Part shown: positions 1-7,395 of the stretch, one piece after another
Layout of the letters: the number at the start of each line of letters is the position of its first letter
Numbering within the stretch: position 1 is the stretch's first letter
Assembly (NCBI GenBank): GCA_019118985.1
Contig: DWXX01000070.1
Span: forward strand, 1 to 26,160
From: Candidatus Faecalibacterium faecipullorum
Lineage (GTDB): Bacteria; Bacillota; Clostridia; Oscillospirales; Ruminococcaceae
Direction: 5' to 3'
DNA length: 26,160 nt
The notes under the pieces: generated by a model
The model's database searches: none
Told to the model about the DNA's origin: nothing
The model's input: the letters and a program-made list of their open reading frames with translations, nothing else
Made by a program: the position numbers and the translations under genes

Positions 1-183
1 CGCCTGGATGATGCTGTCTGCCAGGATGTAGACGACTTCCGGCGTCAGGCAGCAGATGAAGGCGAACGCCACAAACAGAACAGGCTGCCTGGTGAACGTC
101 AGCGCGGCAAACAGCGCGCCCTGCAAAGCGACCATGCAGGAGTAGAACAGGATTATCATTTGCCTGCGGTATGCTTCTTTCAC
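1..183 (-). CDS. small membrane protein, N-terminal part only
   Basis: This leftward reading frame runs off the left edge, so only about 61 N-terminal residues are seen. A short basic start (KEAYRRQ) is followed by two hydrophobic stretches (about residues 9-30 and 34-56) separated by TRQP, so it is an integral membrane protein with at least two helices. The start is uncertain. GTG at 183-181 lies only 2 nt after an AGGAG (190-186), while ATG at 159-157 lies far from it, with only a weak AGG nearby. A good promoter and a palindromic operator lie just upstream. I do not recognise the family; small two-helix proteins of this kind are often partners of HTH regulators in Clostridia, but that is a guess. 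Confidence 0.55.
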   Translation of the reverse strand, partial: MKEAYRRQMIILFYSCMVALQGALFAALTFTRQPVLFVAFAFICCLTPEVVYILADSIIQA

Positions 184-239
184 CACTCCTGTCTTAGGAC
201 ATTGCGAGAGCGCCCTTTGGCTTTCTGTTTGCGCTGCCG

Positions 240-279
240 GATATGGTACTATCATATCATGCCGGGCGGGACTTGTAAA
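240..279 (-). promoter_or_regulatory. sigma-A promoter overlapped by a 19-bp palindrome
   Basis: On the minus strand TTTACA (279-274) is followed after exactly 17 nt by TATGAT (256-251). The near-perfect palindrome GATATGGTACTATCATATC (240-258, 8 of 9 base pairs symmetric) covers the -10 box. This geometry suggests a repressor operator for the leftward membrane-protein gene. The regulator is not in the window. Confidence 0.7.
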
Positions 280-301
280 CACTGCAATAAACTGCAAATA
301 A

Positions 302-322
302 AGAAAACCGCCCCGCAGGGGA
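302..322 (-). terminator. short hairpin plus T-run behind the FtsX remnant
   Basis: Read leftward, CCCC-TGC-GGGG (321-311) is followed by CGGTTTTCTTT. It lies just after the stop of the permease remnant, so it is probably that gene's original terminator. The stem is short, hence moderate confidence. Confidence 0.45.
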
Positions 323-355
323 CCAAAGGCCTGATCTTTCGGCCTCCGGCGCTTT

Positions 356-580
356 TTACTCCACCCTCAACCGCTCTACCACCGGGCGCTTTTGGGCGGC
401 GCGGCAGCTTGTGGCGGGGACGGCCGTGCCCAGCAGCACAAAGAAGGGCAGCACCGCCGCGATGGGCCAGAGGGTCAGCCGGTAGGTGAAGAACCAGAAC
501 AGGCTTTCAAGCCCTGCGGCCAGGGCCGGCGCGGTGAGCAGGGTGAGGCACAGCGCCAGCGCCGCCGCGCCCCGGGCGGA
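356..580 (-). pseudogene. C-terminal remnant of FtsX-like ABC permease
   Basis: The last 75 or so codons of a membrane protein remain, ending in TAA (358-356). The final helix (YRLTLWPIAAVLPFFVLLG) followed by a basic tail ending KRPVVERLRVE is the usual end of FtsX/MacB-type permeases, where the last residues read like IVERLR. Everything upstream is missing. At about 579-580 the sequence switches directly into the C-terminal codons of an HxlR regulator on the opposite strand. The frame extends to an ATG at 631, but residues before the junction are only the antisense of the HxlR remnant. It is non-functional as it stands. Family call is from motif memory. Confidence 0.65.
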
Positions 581-671
581 GTACAGCCTGACCGACCTGG
601 GGCGCAGCCTCAAGCCCATCCTGGACGCCATGTGGACCTGGGGCGAGGGTTACAAGGCGCAGAACGGCTGA
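579..671 (+). pseudogene. C-terminal remnant of HxlR-family regulator
   Basis: Thirty codons ending in TGA (669-671) encode EYSLTDLGRSLKPILDAMW followed by TWGEGYKAQNG. YSLTxLGRSLxPILDxxxxWG is the hallmark C-terminal wing and helix of HxlR/winged-helix regulators. The first 70 or so residues with the recognition helix are absent. The fragment abuts the remnant of a permease on the opposite strand, so one deletion probably removed the divergent region between them: the HxlR N-terminus, any ATPase gene and the permease N-terminus. Confidence 0.7.
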
Positions 672-832
672 AGCTGTGCCAGCCATAACAGCCAGCCGCC
701 CGCCGCCCCTGACGGAACTCCCTCGTGCGTTCCGGGCACCTCGTAGGCGAGGCTTTGCACGATGTCTCATCACATTCTTGTCCGGTTTGCACAAGGCCTT
801 GGCGCGGCAGACCGATCCTCAGGCAAAAAGAC
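672..832. other. gene-free stretch with a nested stem-loop
   Basis: I see no convincing gene here. A nested inverted repeat occupies 723-762: outer arms TCGTGC/GCACGA, inner hairpin CCTCG-TAGG-CGAGG (739-752). It is not followed by a T-run, so it is not an obvious terminator. It may be a piece of a dispersed repeat, which cannot be shown from one copy. Confidence 0.35.
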
Positions 833-866
833 AGAAAAGCGCCTGCTTGTGCACAGGCGCTTTTCT
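833..866. terminator. strong bidirectional terminator
   Basis: A perfect 13-bp stem (AGAAAAGCGCCTG 833-845 with CAGGCGCTTTTCT 854-866) encloses an 8-nt loop. An A-run sits on one side and a T-run on the other. It lies 86 bp past the beta-glucuronidase stop, so it ends the leftward PTS-glucuronidase transcript. Confidence 0.85.
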
Positions 867-951
867 GCGTGATTCACGAGAAGATCGGAGGAGTTATATC
901 AGCGCTTCCCGTGGGCGAATGTCGAATTGATATGCCGGAAGAGTGCGATTC

Positions 952-2757
952 TTATTCCTTGCAGCCTTCGGGCAGGGCCTCCCAGCGGCGCTTGAAGGTA
1001 AAGGCGGCGTCTTTGGGCTGGCGCTGGCGGGTAAAGACGCCCTTCTTGTTGCCGTTCACCCGCATGATGCCCTCGGTGGTCTGGAAGTCGGCGAAGTTCC
1101 AGACCAGCTCGCCCTGCACAAAGTCGTAGCTGTCGAAGACTTTGAAGTTCATGGCGAGGTACTCGTTCTGGTATTCCTGGCTCCACATGACGCTGGGCAG
1201 CTTGTGCTCGGCGGCGAGGGTGTCGGTGCCGAACTCGGTAAAGACGAAGGGGACGTCCAGCTTTTTGGCGGCCCACTTGTCCATCTCGGCGCGGAATTTC
1301 AGCTCCGCTTCGTCGATCTCGGGGCCGCCGCTGATGTACCAGCCGTAATAGCGGTTGAGGCAGATCATGTCGCACAGGTCGTAGCAGCGGCACTTGTCGG
1401 GGGCGCTGTTTTTCTCAAAAGCGCCGGTCAGGGGGCGCTGCTGCGGGTCAAGGGTGCGCGCATAGGCAAATACCTCGCTGAAATACTTGCGGGCATATTC
1501 GCTGGTGGTCTCGGGCTCATTGAAGAGGCTCCAGGCGATGACCGAGGCGTGATTTTTGTCCCGGGCCATCATCTCGGCCACCTGCTGCTTGTGGTTGGCC
1601 AGCAGGGCGGGGACGGTGGGCGTCTCGAAAAAGTAGGTGTACTGCCCCATGCCGGCGGCCGCGAAGTTGTGGGTCGAGCGCATCATCCCCACCGCGGGCA
1701 CCTCGTCGATGATGAGGAAGCCCTCCTCGTCGGCCATCTGATACCACTCCTCGGCGTAGGGGTAGTGGCTGGTGCGGAAGCAGTTGGCCCCGGTCCACTT
1801 CATGCACTCGAAGTCCCGCTTGGCCACCGCCCAGCTGAAGCCGCGGCCGATGATGTCGGCGTCCTCGTGCTTGCCGAAGCCTTTCAGGTAGACCGGCTGC
1901 CCGTTGATGAGGATGCGGCGGCCGTCGATCTTGACGGTGCGGATGCCGATCTTCTCCTCGTAGCGGTCATAGCCGTCCCCGGCGGTCAGGACGATGCGGT
2001 AGAGATAGGCGCTGCGCACCTGCCACAGATGGGCGTCTTTTACCCGCAGCACCCCCTTGCGGCCTTCGGTTTGGGCCACGGTATTCCCCTCGGCGTCCGC
2101 CAGGCTGACCCGGACGGGGCGGTCCCCGCCGCCCTCGACGGTATAGTGGACCAGGGCGTCGGCGCCGTCCAGCTCGTAACGGACGCTGTAGTCGGTGATG
2201 GCTTGGGCAGGGGTCCCTACCAGCCAGACGCTGCGGTGGATGCCGGCGTAGTTGTAAAAATCAAAGTAGGGCTTGCTCAGTTTGCGGCCGTCGGGCATCT
2301 CTTTCTGGGCGCCGCAGGGCAGGGTGCTCTCGCTTAGCTCATTGTTGACCTTGACCACCAGTTGGTTCATCGCGCCCCGGCGGGCGGCTGCGGTCACGTC
2401 GGCCGTGAAGGGCAGGAACCCGCCCTCGTGCCGGGCCACCTCAACGCCGTTGCAGTAGACGACGGCCCGGTGGGTCACGCTGCCGAAGCGGACGCAGACC
2501 GTTTCTGGGAAGGTCTCGGGCAGAAAAAAGCCGGTCTCATACCAGAAATCGCCGACGTAGTCGCGCTCGGCGTGGGTGGTGAAGAAATCGGAGAAGCTGG
2601 CCGGCACCGGCATCGAGATGGGCGCGGGCAGGCCGGCGGGCCAGCCGGCGGCTTCGCCCTCGGCGCGGGGGTCGAACTGGAAGCGCCACAGCCCGTCAAG
2701 GGTGAGGGCGGCGCGGGATTCGTTCTGGATGGGGTAGAGCGGGGACGGGGTAGACAT
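952..2757 (-). CDS. uidA: beta-glucuronidase, glycoside hydrolase family 2
   Basis: A 601-residue GH2 enzyme that would hydrolyse beta-D-glucuronides to glucuronate and aglycone. It has no signal peptide, so it is cytoplasmic. Order: sugar-binding jelly-roll (about 15-185), Ig-like domain (about 190-290), TIM barrel (about 290-595). The acid/base is Glu414 in SLFNEPET and the nucleophile is Glu508 in FVFTEFGTDTL, close to E413 and E504 of the E. coli enzyme. The glucuronate-reading motif NxK is N570-K572 in NGNKKG, and the conserved NRYYGWY is present, which supports glucuronidase over galactosidase. A loop of about 30 residues (THNFAAAGMGQYTYFFE region, about 360-385) matches the position of the gut 'loop 1'. 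ATG at 2757 is preceded by GGGAGG at 2772-2767. The longer open frame upstream is only the antisense and overlap of the PTS gene. It is the second gene after the PTS gene, 71 bp away. Confidence 0.95.
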   Translation of the reverse strand: MSTPSPLYPIQNESRAALTLDGLWRFQFDPRAEGEAAGWPAGLPAPISMPVPASFSDFFTTHAERDYVGDFWYETGFFLPETFPETVCVRFGSVTHRAVVYCNGVEVARHEGGFLPFTADVTAAARRGAMNQLVVKVNNELSESTLPCGAQKEMPDGRKLSKPYFDFYNYAGIHRSVWLVGTPAQAITDYSVRYELDGADALVHYTVEGGGDRPVRVSLADAEGNTVAQTEGRKGVLRVKDAHLWQVRSAYLYRIVLTAGDGYDRYEEKIGIRTVKIDGRRILINGQPVYLKGFGKHEDADIIGRGFSWAVAKRDFECMKWTGANCFRTSHYPYAEEWYQMADEEGFLIIDEVPAVGMMRSTHNFAAAGMGQYTYFFETPTVPALLANHKQQVAEMMARDKNHASVIAWSLFNEPETTSEYARKYFSEVFAYARTLDPQQRPLTGAFEKNSAPDKCRCYDLCDMICLNRYYGWYISGGPEIDEAELKFRAEMDKWAAKKLDVPFVFTEFGTDTLAAEHKLPSVMWSQEYQNEYLAMNFKVFDSYDFVQGELVWNFADFQTTEGIMRVNGNKKGVFTRQRQPKDAAFTFKRRWEALPEGCKE

Positions 2758-2790
2758 AGCAGGTTTCCTCCCGGATGTTTTTTGCAGAAA

Positions 2791-2822
2791 GGCCCCGCGG
2801 GGGGGCGCGCCTCCGCAGGGCC
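2791..2822 (-). other. intercistronic hairpin between PTS and glucuronidase genes
   Basis: In the leftward transcript GGCCCTGCGG (2822-2813) pairs with CCGCGGGGCC (2800-2791): ten pairs with one G-U. TTTCTGC and a run of six A follow. The missing clean T-run makes it a weak terminator at best. It could act as a partial terminator or as an mRNA-stability element setting the transporter to enzyme ratio. Confidence 0.5.
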
Positions 2823-2828
2823 GGTGTG

Positions 2829-4217
2829 TTACTGGGCGGACTCGCTTTCCAGCATCTTGTCGCTGAAGCCGAACAGCCAGGTCAGGACAAAGGAGCCGAT
2901 GAAGGAGACCACGATAGCCACCACGCCCCAACTGCCGTAGACAGCCCAGATGGCGGGCAGGGTCAGCAGGTTGACCGAGATCTGGGTGGCCCGCACCACG
3001 TGGAAGATGGCGCAGATGGCGCCGCCGATGCCGTTGACCAGACAGACGATGGCCATCGGGCGCTTGAACCGCAGCAGAACGCCGTAGACCGCGGGCTCGG
3101 TGACGCCGCCGATCAGGGCCGAGATGACCGAGGGGCCGGCGGTCTCTTTCAGGTCGGTGTTGCGGGTCTTGAGGAAGACGGCCAGGGCTGCGGCGGCGAT
3201 GCCGAAGTTGCAGCCGACGGTCAGGGGCATGATGTTGTCGTAGCCGAGGGTCATCATGTTGTTGATGGCGACGGGGATGAAGGCCCAGTGGACGCCGAAC
3301 ATGATCATGACAGGCCACAGGCCGGCCATCAGGAAGCCGGCCACCGGCGGGCAGAACTCCAGGGCGGCGGTGATGACGGTGGCCAGGACGTTGCCGATGG
3401 TGTTGGTCACCGGGCCGATGACGATGAAGCCCAACGGCACCAGAACCAGAACCGTGATGAGGGGAACGAGCATCCCGCTGAGCATCTTGGGGATGTACTT
3501 GTACAGGACTTTTTCAAGCTGCGCCTGGACAAAGCAAATGGCGACGATGGGCAGCACCGAGCTGGTGTAGCTGATCATCTCGACCGGGATGCCCAGGAAG
3601 GCGACCCCTTCCGCCCCGTTGAGGGCGGTGATGTTGGGGTAGACCATGGCGCAGGCCATCAGCATCGAGACAAAGGGCTTTGCGCCGAAGGTCTTGCCCG
3701 CGGTGTAAGCCAGGAACACCGGCAGGAAGTAGAAGACGCTGTCGCCGGCGGCGTAGAGGATGGTGTAGGTGGTGCTCTCGCTGCTGAGGATGCCCAGGGT
3801 GGTGAACAGGACCAGGAAGCCCTTGATCAGACCGGCGGCGGTGAAGGCGCCCATGAAGGGCATGAAGATGCCGGAGACGATGTTGACAAAGCCGTCGCCC
3901 AGGATGGACTTTTTCTTGCCGTCCTTGGCGGGGGCGGCTTTGGCGGCTTCCTCGCCGGCGGCCTTGATGCTGCTGTTGCGCAGCACCGCCTCGTAGGCGT
4001 CGGTCACGTCGTTGCCGATGACCACCTGGTACTGGCCGCCCGCCTGGATGACCTTGAGGACGCCCTTGGTCTTGGTCAGGGCGTCGGCGTTCGCCTTGCT
4101 CTCGTCCGCCAGTTTGAAGCGGAGCCGGGTGACGCAGTGGGTCACCGAGATGACGTTGCTCTCGCCGCCGACGCCGGCGATGATCGCCTTGGCCAGCTGG
4201 TTATAATCCTTTGCCAT
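2829..4217 (-). CDS. PTS transporter, beta-glucoside-type IIBC
   Basis: A 462-residue sugar phosphotransferase permease. The N-terminal EIIB domain (about 1-85) has the phospho-cysteine Cys28 in SVTHCVTRLRF. A linker rich in Ala/Lys (about 88-108) leads to a multi-helix EIIC domain (about 110-455) with the family signature IGGVTEPAVYG. The BglF-type IIA domain usually fused at the C-terminus is absent, so a separate IIA protein must supply phosphate. The start ATG at 4217 has a very good AGGAGG nine or so bases upstream. It is the first gene of the operon with the glucuronidase, divergent from an AraC regulator. The substrate is not shown by sequence. The context suggests a beta-glucuronide or glucoside, but PTS import would deliver a phosphorylated sugar, which is odd for a glucuronidase. 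Confidence 0.9.
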   Translation of the reverse strand: MAKDYNQLAKAIIAGVGGESNVISVTHCVTRLRFKLADESKANADALTKTKGVLKVIQAGGQYQVVIGNDVTDAYEAVLRNSSIKAAGEEAAKAAPAKDGKKKSILGDGFVNIVSGIFMPFMGAFTAAGLIKGFLVLFTTLGILSSESTTYTILYAAGDSVFYFLPVFLAYTAGKTFGAKPFVSMLMACAMVYPNITALNGAEGVAFLGIPVEMISYTSSVLPIVAICFVQAQLEKVLYKYIPKMLSGMLVPLITVLVLVPLGFIVIGPVTNTIGNVLATVITAALEFCPPVAGFLMAGLWPVMIMFGVHWAFIPVAINNMMTLGYDNIMPLTVGCNFGIAAAALAVFLKTRNTDLKETAGPSVISALIGGVTEPAVYGVLLRFKRPMAIVCLVNGIGGAICAIFHVVRATQISVNLLTLPAIWAVYGSWGVVAIVVSFIGSFVLTWLFGFSDKMLESESAQ

Positions 4218-4243
4218 GTTGATTCCTCCTATGTGGTTTGAAA

Positions 4244-4276
4244 GCCGCCGGCGGGGCCTTTCGCCGCGGCTTTTTT
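4244..4276. other. GC-rich stem-loop in the PTS 5' leader
   Basis: GCCGCCGGCG (4244-4253) can pair with CGCCGCGGC (4262-4270) with one bulge. A run of six T follows on the plus strand only. In the leftward PTS leader it lies between promoter and ribosome site and has no T-run after it, so it is a leader structure there. On the plus strand it looks like a terminator pointing at the AraC gene, with no gene feeding it. Confidence 0.4.
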
Positions 4277-4295
4277 CGGCCCTTTCACTAAAAAC

Positions 4296-4324
4296 AGGAT
4301 ACCATGTTTTTGGATTTTGTGATA
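4296..4324 (-). promoter_or_regulatory. activator-dependent promoter of the PTS-glucuronidase operon
   Basis: A plausible -10 TATCCT (4301-4296) is preceded at 17 nt by TATCAC (4324-4319), a poor -35. A 12-bp repeat, the likely AraC site, begins at 4322 and abuts this weak -35, as in activator-dependent (class II) promoters. Confidence 0.5.
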
Positions 4325-4376
4325 GAATAAAACTGCGCAAAATAGAAGCCGAACACGCCTTGTTATAGAATAAAAC
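4322..4376. repeat. paired 12-bp direct repeats, candidate AraC operator
   Basis: ATAGAATAAAAC occurs exactly at 4322-4333 and 4365-4376, 43 bp apart start to start, about four helical turns. A shorter AATAGAAG lies between (4341-4348). AraC-family regulators often bind such direct repeats. The pair sits in the divergent region between the PTS operon and the AraC gene. Confidence 0.6.
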
Positions 4377-4397
4377 CGGAAAAAACAGGAGAAAACC

Positions 4398-5591
4398 ATG
4401 CCCATTGATCTGGAATCCGCCTGCCGTCTGGCCCAGGACATCACCAACGTGCCGGTCACGCCGCTGGGCAGCGCCGTCCGGCAGGCCGCTTTCTGTGCCA
4501 AAAACCAGTTCCACCCCATCCAACGCTACCTGCTGCCGCAGCAGCTCAAGCAGACGCTGGACGGCCTTGCCGCCGGTGAGATCCTCAGCCTGACCGACCC
4601 CTTCCGGGTGCGGTATCTCTTTTTCCGGCTGGGGAGCGCGCCGGTGGAGATCGGGCCCTTCTGCACCGAATTGTTTTCCCATCAGGACTGCGAGACAGCC
4701 TTGCAGCGGGCCGGCATCCGGGACATCACCGCGCAGGATCTGCAGGTCATGCGCGGGACCTTCCCGGTCTATGCCGAATCCCATATGCTGCACATGGCCC
4801 GCAGCCTGGCCCGTTCGCTGGGCCTCGGCGGCACCTTGACCTCTGTCCGCCGCGTCGAGCAGGACACCGGCGGCCCGCAGCAGACGCCCCCGGAGGAGAT
4901 GCCGCGCCAGCTCTACGCCGAGATGATCCGGAAGCGGTATCAGGTCGAGATCGAGTTCATGGACTGCATCCGCCGGGGCGACAGCCGGGCGGCCATCCAT
5001 GCCTGGCAGCAGCTGCATCAGTCGGTGGCCTACACCAAGCGGCTGGGCCAGACCATCGAGACCGCCCGCGCCTCGGCGGCCGTCAACCGCACCACCATTC
5101 GTCTGGCTGCCGCCGAGGCGGGCATCCCCGCGCTGGTCAACGACCTGCTGTCGGGGGAGAGCAGCGCCATCGTCCGCAACGCCAAGACCATCGATGAGAT
5201 CGACGCCGAGCACGAGCGGATCATCCGGGTCTATTGCCAGGCCATCCGACAGCGGCGGGACCAGCACTACAGCAGCCTGGTCCTCAGCGCCGTCTACCAG
5301 ATGGAGCGCCACTATGCCGAGCACATCACCGTCCAGGAGCTGGCCGGCGAGCTGGAGGTCAGCCCCGACTATCTGGCCGCCCGGTTCCGCAAGGAGACCG
5401 GCCAGACCCCCCTGGCCTACCTGACCGCCGTGCGGATGCGCGCCGCCGCCCGCCGCCTGGCCGAGAGCGACGCCCCGGTCAGCGAAATCGCCGCCGGGGT
5501 GGGGATCCTGGACGCCAACTATTTCATCAAGCTGTTCAAAAAAGCCTACGGCCAGACGCCGCTGGCCTGGCGGAAAGATCACCGGCTGTGA
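4398..5591 (+). CDS. AraC-family transcriptional regulator
   Basis: A 397-residue regulator. The N-terminal 290 residues are an unrecognised sensing region, mainly helical in its second half. The C-terminal 100 residues hold the two AraC helix-turn-helices: the first around ITVQELAGELEVSPDYLAARFRK and the second around SEIAAGVGILDANYFIKLFKK, followed by the usual GQTPLAWRK end. ATG at 4398 has AGGAG six bases upstream. It is divergent from the PTS-glucuronidase operon, with the twin 12-bp repeats between, so it is probably the sugar-responsive activator of that operon. The DNA-binding call is solid; the ligand is inferred from context. Confidence 0.9.
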   Translation: MPIDLESACRLAQDITNVPVTPLGSAVRQAAFCAKNQFHPIQRYLLPQQLKQTLDGLAAGEILSLTDPFRVRYLFFRLGSAPVEIGPFCTELFSHQDCETALQRAGIRDITAQDLQVMRGTFPVYAESHMLHMARSLARSLGLGGTLTSVRRVEQDTGGPQQTPPEEMPRQLYAEMIRKRYQVEIEFMDCIRRGDSRAAIHAWQQLHQSVAYTKRLGQTIETARASAAVNRTTIRLAAAEAGIPALVNDLLSGESSAIVRNAKTIDEIDAEHERIIRVYCQAIRQRRDQHYSSLVLSAVYQMERHYAEHITVQELAGELEVSPDYLAARFRKETGQTPLAYLTAVRMRAAARRLAESDAPVSEIAAGVGILDANYFIKLFKKAYGQTPLAWRKDHRL

Positions 5592-5601
5592 AACAGTGGG
5601 A

Positions 5602-5640
5602 AAAGGAGGCGACCCCATGGACCAATACAAGATAGGCCGC
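5602..5640 (+). repeat. 39-bp copy of the 5' end of an XRE gene
   Basis: These 39 bp are identical to 15836-15874, which hold the ribosome site, ATG and first eight codons (MDQYKIGR) of the XRE/zinc-ribbon gene at 15851. Here the copy follows the AraC stop by 10 bp and then breaks off; the frame beyond it reads only antisense of the ABC gene. Its end GGCCGC forms part of the terminator stem behind the AraC gene. It is a remnant of a lost paralogue or a small duplication. Confidence 0.85.
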
Positions 5641-5677
5641 CGCGTCAGTTCCATGCTGGCGCGGCGGCTTTGTTTTT
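5636..5677 (+). terminator. terminator behind the AraC gene
   Basis: GCCGCCGCG (5636-5644) pairs perfectly with CGCGGCGGC (5660-5668), followed by TTTGTTTTTA. It separates the AraC gene from the convergent ABC exporter operon. Confidence 0.8.
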
Positions 5678-5694
5678 ATATGATAGGAAAAGTT

Positions 5695-7395
5695 TTACGC
5701 TCCGATGGCGTTCCCGGTGTAGAGCTGGTAGTACCGGCCCTTCTTCTCAATGAGCTGGTCGTGGGTGCCGCGCTCGATGATGCGGCCCTGCTCCAGCACC
5801 ATGATGCAGTCGGCGTTCTTGACGGTGGAGAGGCGGTGGGCGATGACGAAGGTGGTGCGGCCAGTCATCAGGGCGTCCATGCCGGCCTGCACCAGGGCCT
5901 CGGTGCGGGTGTCGATGGAACTGGTCGCCTCGTCCAAGATGAGGACGGGCGGGTCGGCCACGGCCGCCCGGGCAATGGCCAGAAGCTGCCGCTGGCCCTG
6001 CGAGAGGTTCGCGCCGTCGCCGGTCAGCATGGTCTGGTAGCCGTCGGGCAGGCGGCGGATGAAGCCGTCGGCGATGTCATAAAAGCGGTTGATGAGGTTG
6101 GTGATGGTGGTCTTGCCCGCGCCGGTCGAGCCGACGAAGGCGATCTTCTGGCCCGGCGTGGCGAACAGCTCGATGTTGTGCAGCACGATCTTGCCGGGGT
6201 CGTAGCCGAAGTCCACGTCGTGGAAGGTGATGTCGCCCTCGAGCTTGGTATAGGTCAGGGTGCCGTCGCGGTGGGGGTGCTTCCAGGCCCAGGTGCCGGT
6301 GCGCTCGGCGCATTCCTCGAGGGAGCCGTCGGCCTTCTCGCGGGCGTTGACGAGGGTGACGTAGCCGTCGTTGGTCTCGGGCGTCTCGTCCATCAGGGCG
6401 AAGATGCGCTCCGCGCCGGCCGCCGCCATGACGATGCTGTTGGTCTGCATACTGACCTGGCTGACCGGCTGGGTGCCGCTCTTATTGAGGGTCAGGAAGG
6501 AGACCAGTGCGCCCAGCGTCAGCCCGCCGTAGCCGTGCAGGGCCAGCAGCGCGCCCACCATCGCGCACAGCACATAGCTGATGTTGCCGAGATTGGCGTT
6601 CAGGGGCATGGTGATGCTGGCGTAGGTGTTGGCTTTGTCGGCGCTGTCCCGGAGCTGCTCGTTCAGGGCGCGGAAGCCGGCGATGCTCTCCTCCTCGTGG
6701 CAGAAGACCTTGACCACCTTCTGGCCGTCCATCATTTCCTCGATGTAGCCGTTCACTTTGCCGAGGTCGCTCTGCTGCCGGGTGAAGTAGCGGGACGACC
6801 GCCCCGCCACCCTGCTGCTGACGGCCAGCATGACGCAGATCATGGCCACCGTGATGACGGTCAGGGGCAGATCCAGCAGGATCATGCTGGCAAGGCTGGT
6901 GACGATGGTGACCAGGGAATTGATGAGCTGGGGGATGCTCTGGCTGATGAGCTGGCGCAGGGTGTCCACGTCGTTGGTGTAGACCGACATGATGTCGCCG
7001 TGGGCGTGGGTGTCAAAGTAGCGGATGGGCAGCGACTCCATGTGGGTGAACAGTTCGGTGCGGATGCTGCGCATGGTGCCCTGGCTGACGTTGACCATGA
7101 TGCGGTTGTAGCCATAGGCGCAGAGGATGCCCGCCGCATAGAGGGCCGCCACCCGCAGCAGGGCCGCGGCCAGGGGGCCATAGTCGGCCGCGCCGCTTTG
7201 CAGCATGGGGGCGATGTAGCCGTCGATCAGGGTCTGGGTGAACAGGATGCCCTGCACCGACGCCAGCGCCGACCCGATGACGCACACCACCACCATGAAG
7301 CAGGAAAACTTGTAATTTTGGAGCATATAGCCCAGCACCCGCCCCAGGGTGGGGAGCATCCGGCCGGGCTTTGCTGTCTGTTTTGTCTGTGTCAT
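5695..7395 (-). CDS. ABC exporter half-transporter with shortened ATPase domain
   Basis: A 566-residue fused membrane/ATPase protein of the heterodimeric multidrug-type exporters. Six helices lie in about 1-340, then the nucleotide-binding domain. Walker A GSTGAGKT has its Lys at 428, the signature LSQGQ begins at 464, Walker B is VLILDEATSSID and the switch is IAHRLS. Only about 36 residues lie between Walker A and the signature, where about 100 are usual. The sequence jumps from NRFYDIADG (ending at 444) to FIRRLPDGY, so about 60 residues including the Q-loop are missing in frame. The repeated Ala-Asp-Gly expected at both ends of the lost part suggests deletion between short repeats. The ATG overlaps the stop of the upstream ABC gene (ATGA). 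The frame is open, but ATPase activity is doubtful. Confidence 0.8.
   Translation of the reverse strand: MTQTKQTAKPGRMLPTLGRVLGYMLQNYKFSCFMVVVCVIGSALASVQGILFTQTLIDGYIAPMLQSGAADYGPLAAALLRVAALYAAGILCAYGYNRIMVNVSQGTMRSIRTELFTHMESLPIRYFDTHAHGDIMSVYTNDVDTLRQLISQSIPQLINSLVTIVTSLASMILLDLPLTVITVAMICVMLAVSSRVAGRSSRYFTRQQSDLGKVNGYIEEMMDGQKVVKVFCHEEESIAGFRALNEQLRDSADKANTYASITMPLNANLGNISYVLCAMVGALLALHGYGGLTLGALVSFLTLNKSGTQPVSQVSMQTNSIVMAAAGAERIFALMDETPETNDGYVTLVNAREKADGSLEECAERTGTWAWKHPHRDGTLTYTKLEGDITFHDVDFGYDPGKIVLHNIELFATPGQKIAFVGSTGAGKTTITNLINRFYDIADGFIRRLPDGYQTMLTGDGANLSQGQRQLLAIARAAVADPPVLILDEATSSIDTRTEALVQAGMDALMTGRTTFVIAHRLSTVKNADCIMVLEQGRIIERGTHDQLIEKKGRYYQLYTGNAIGA

Noticed and set aside
943..4241. 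Long plus-strand frames over the glucuronidase and PTS genes
   Set aside because: They are antisense shadows rich in Gly/Ala/His/Asp with no family motif; the minus strand holds complete conserved enzymes.
4218..5654. The leftward open frame of the PTS gene runs on to 5654
   Set aside because: It is antisense to the AraC gene; the EIIB domain starts at ATG 4217 with a strong ribosome site, and the extra part looks like nothing known.
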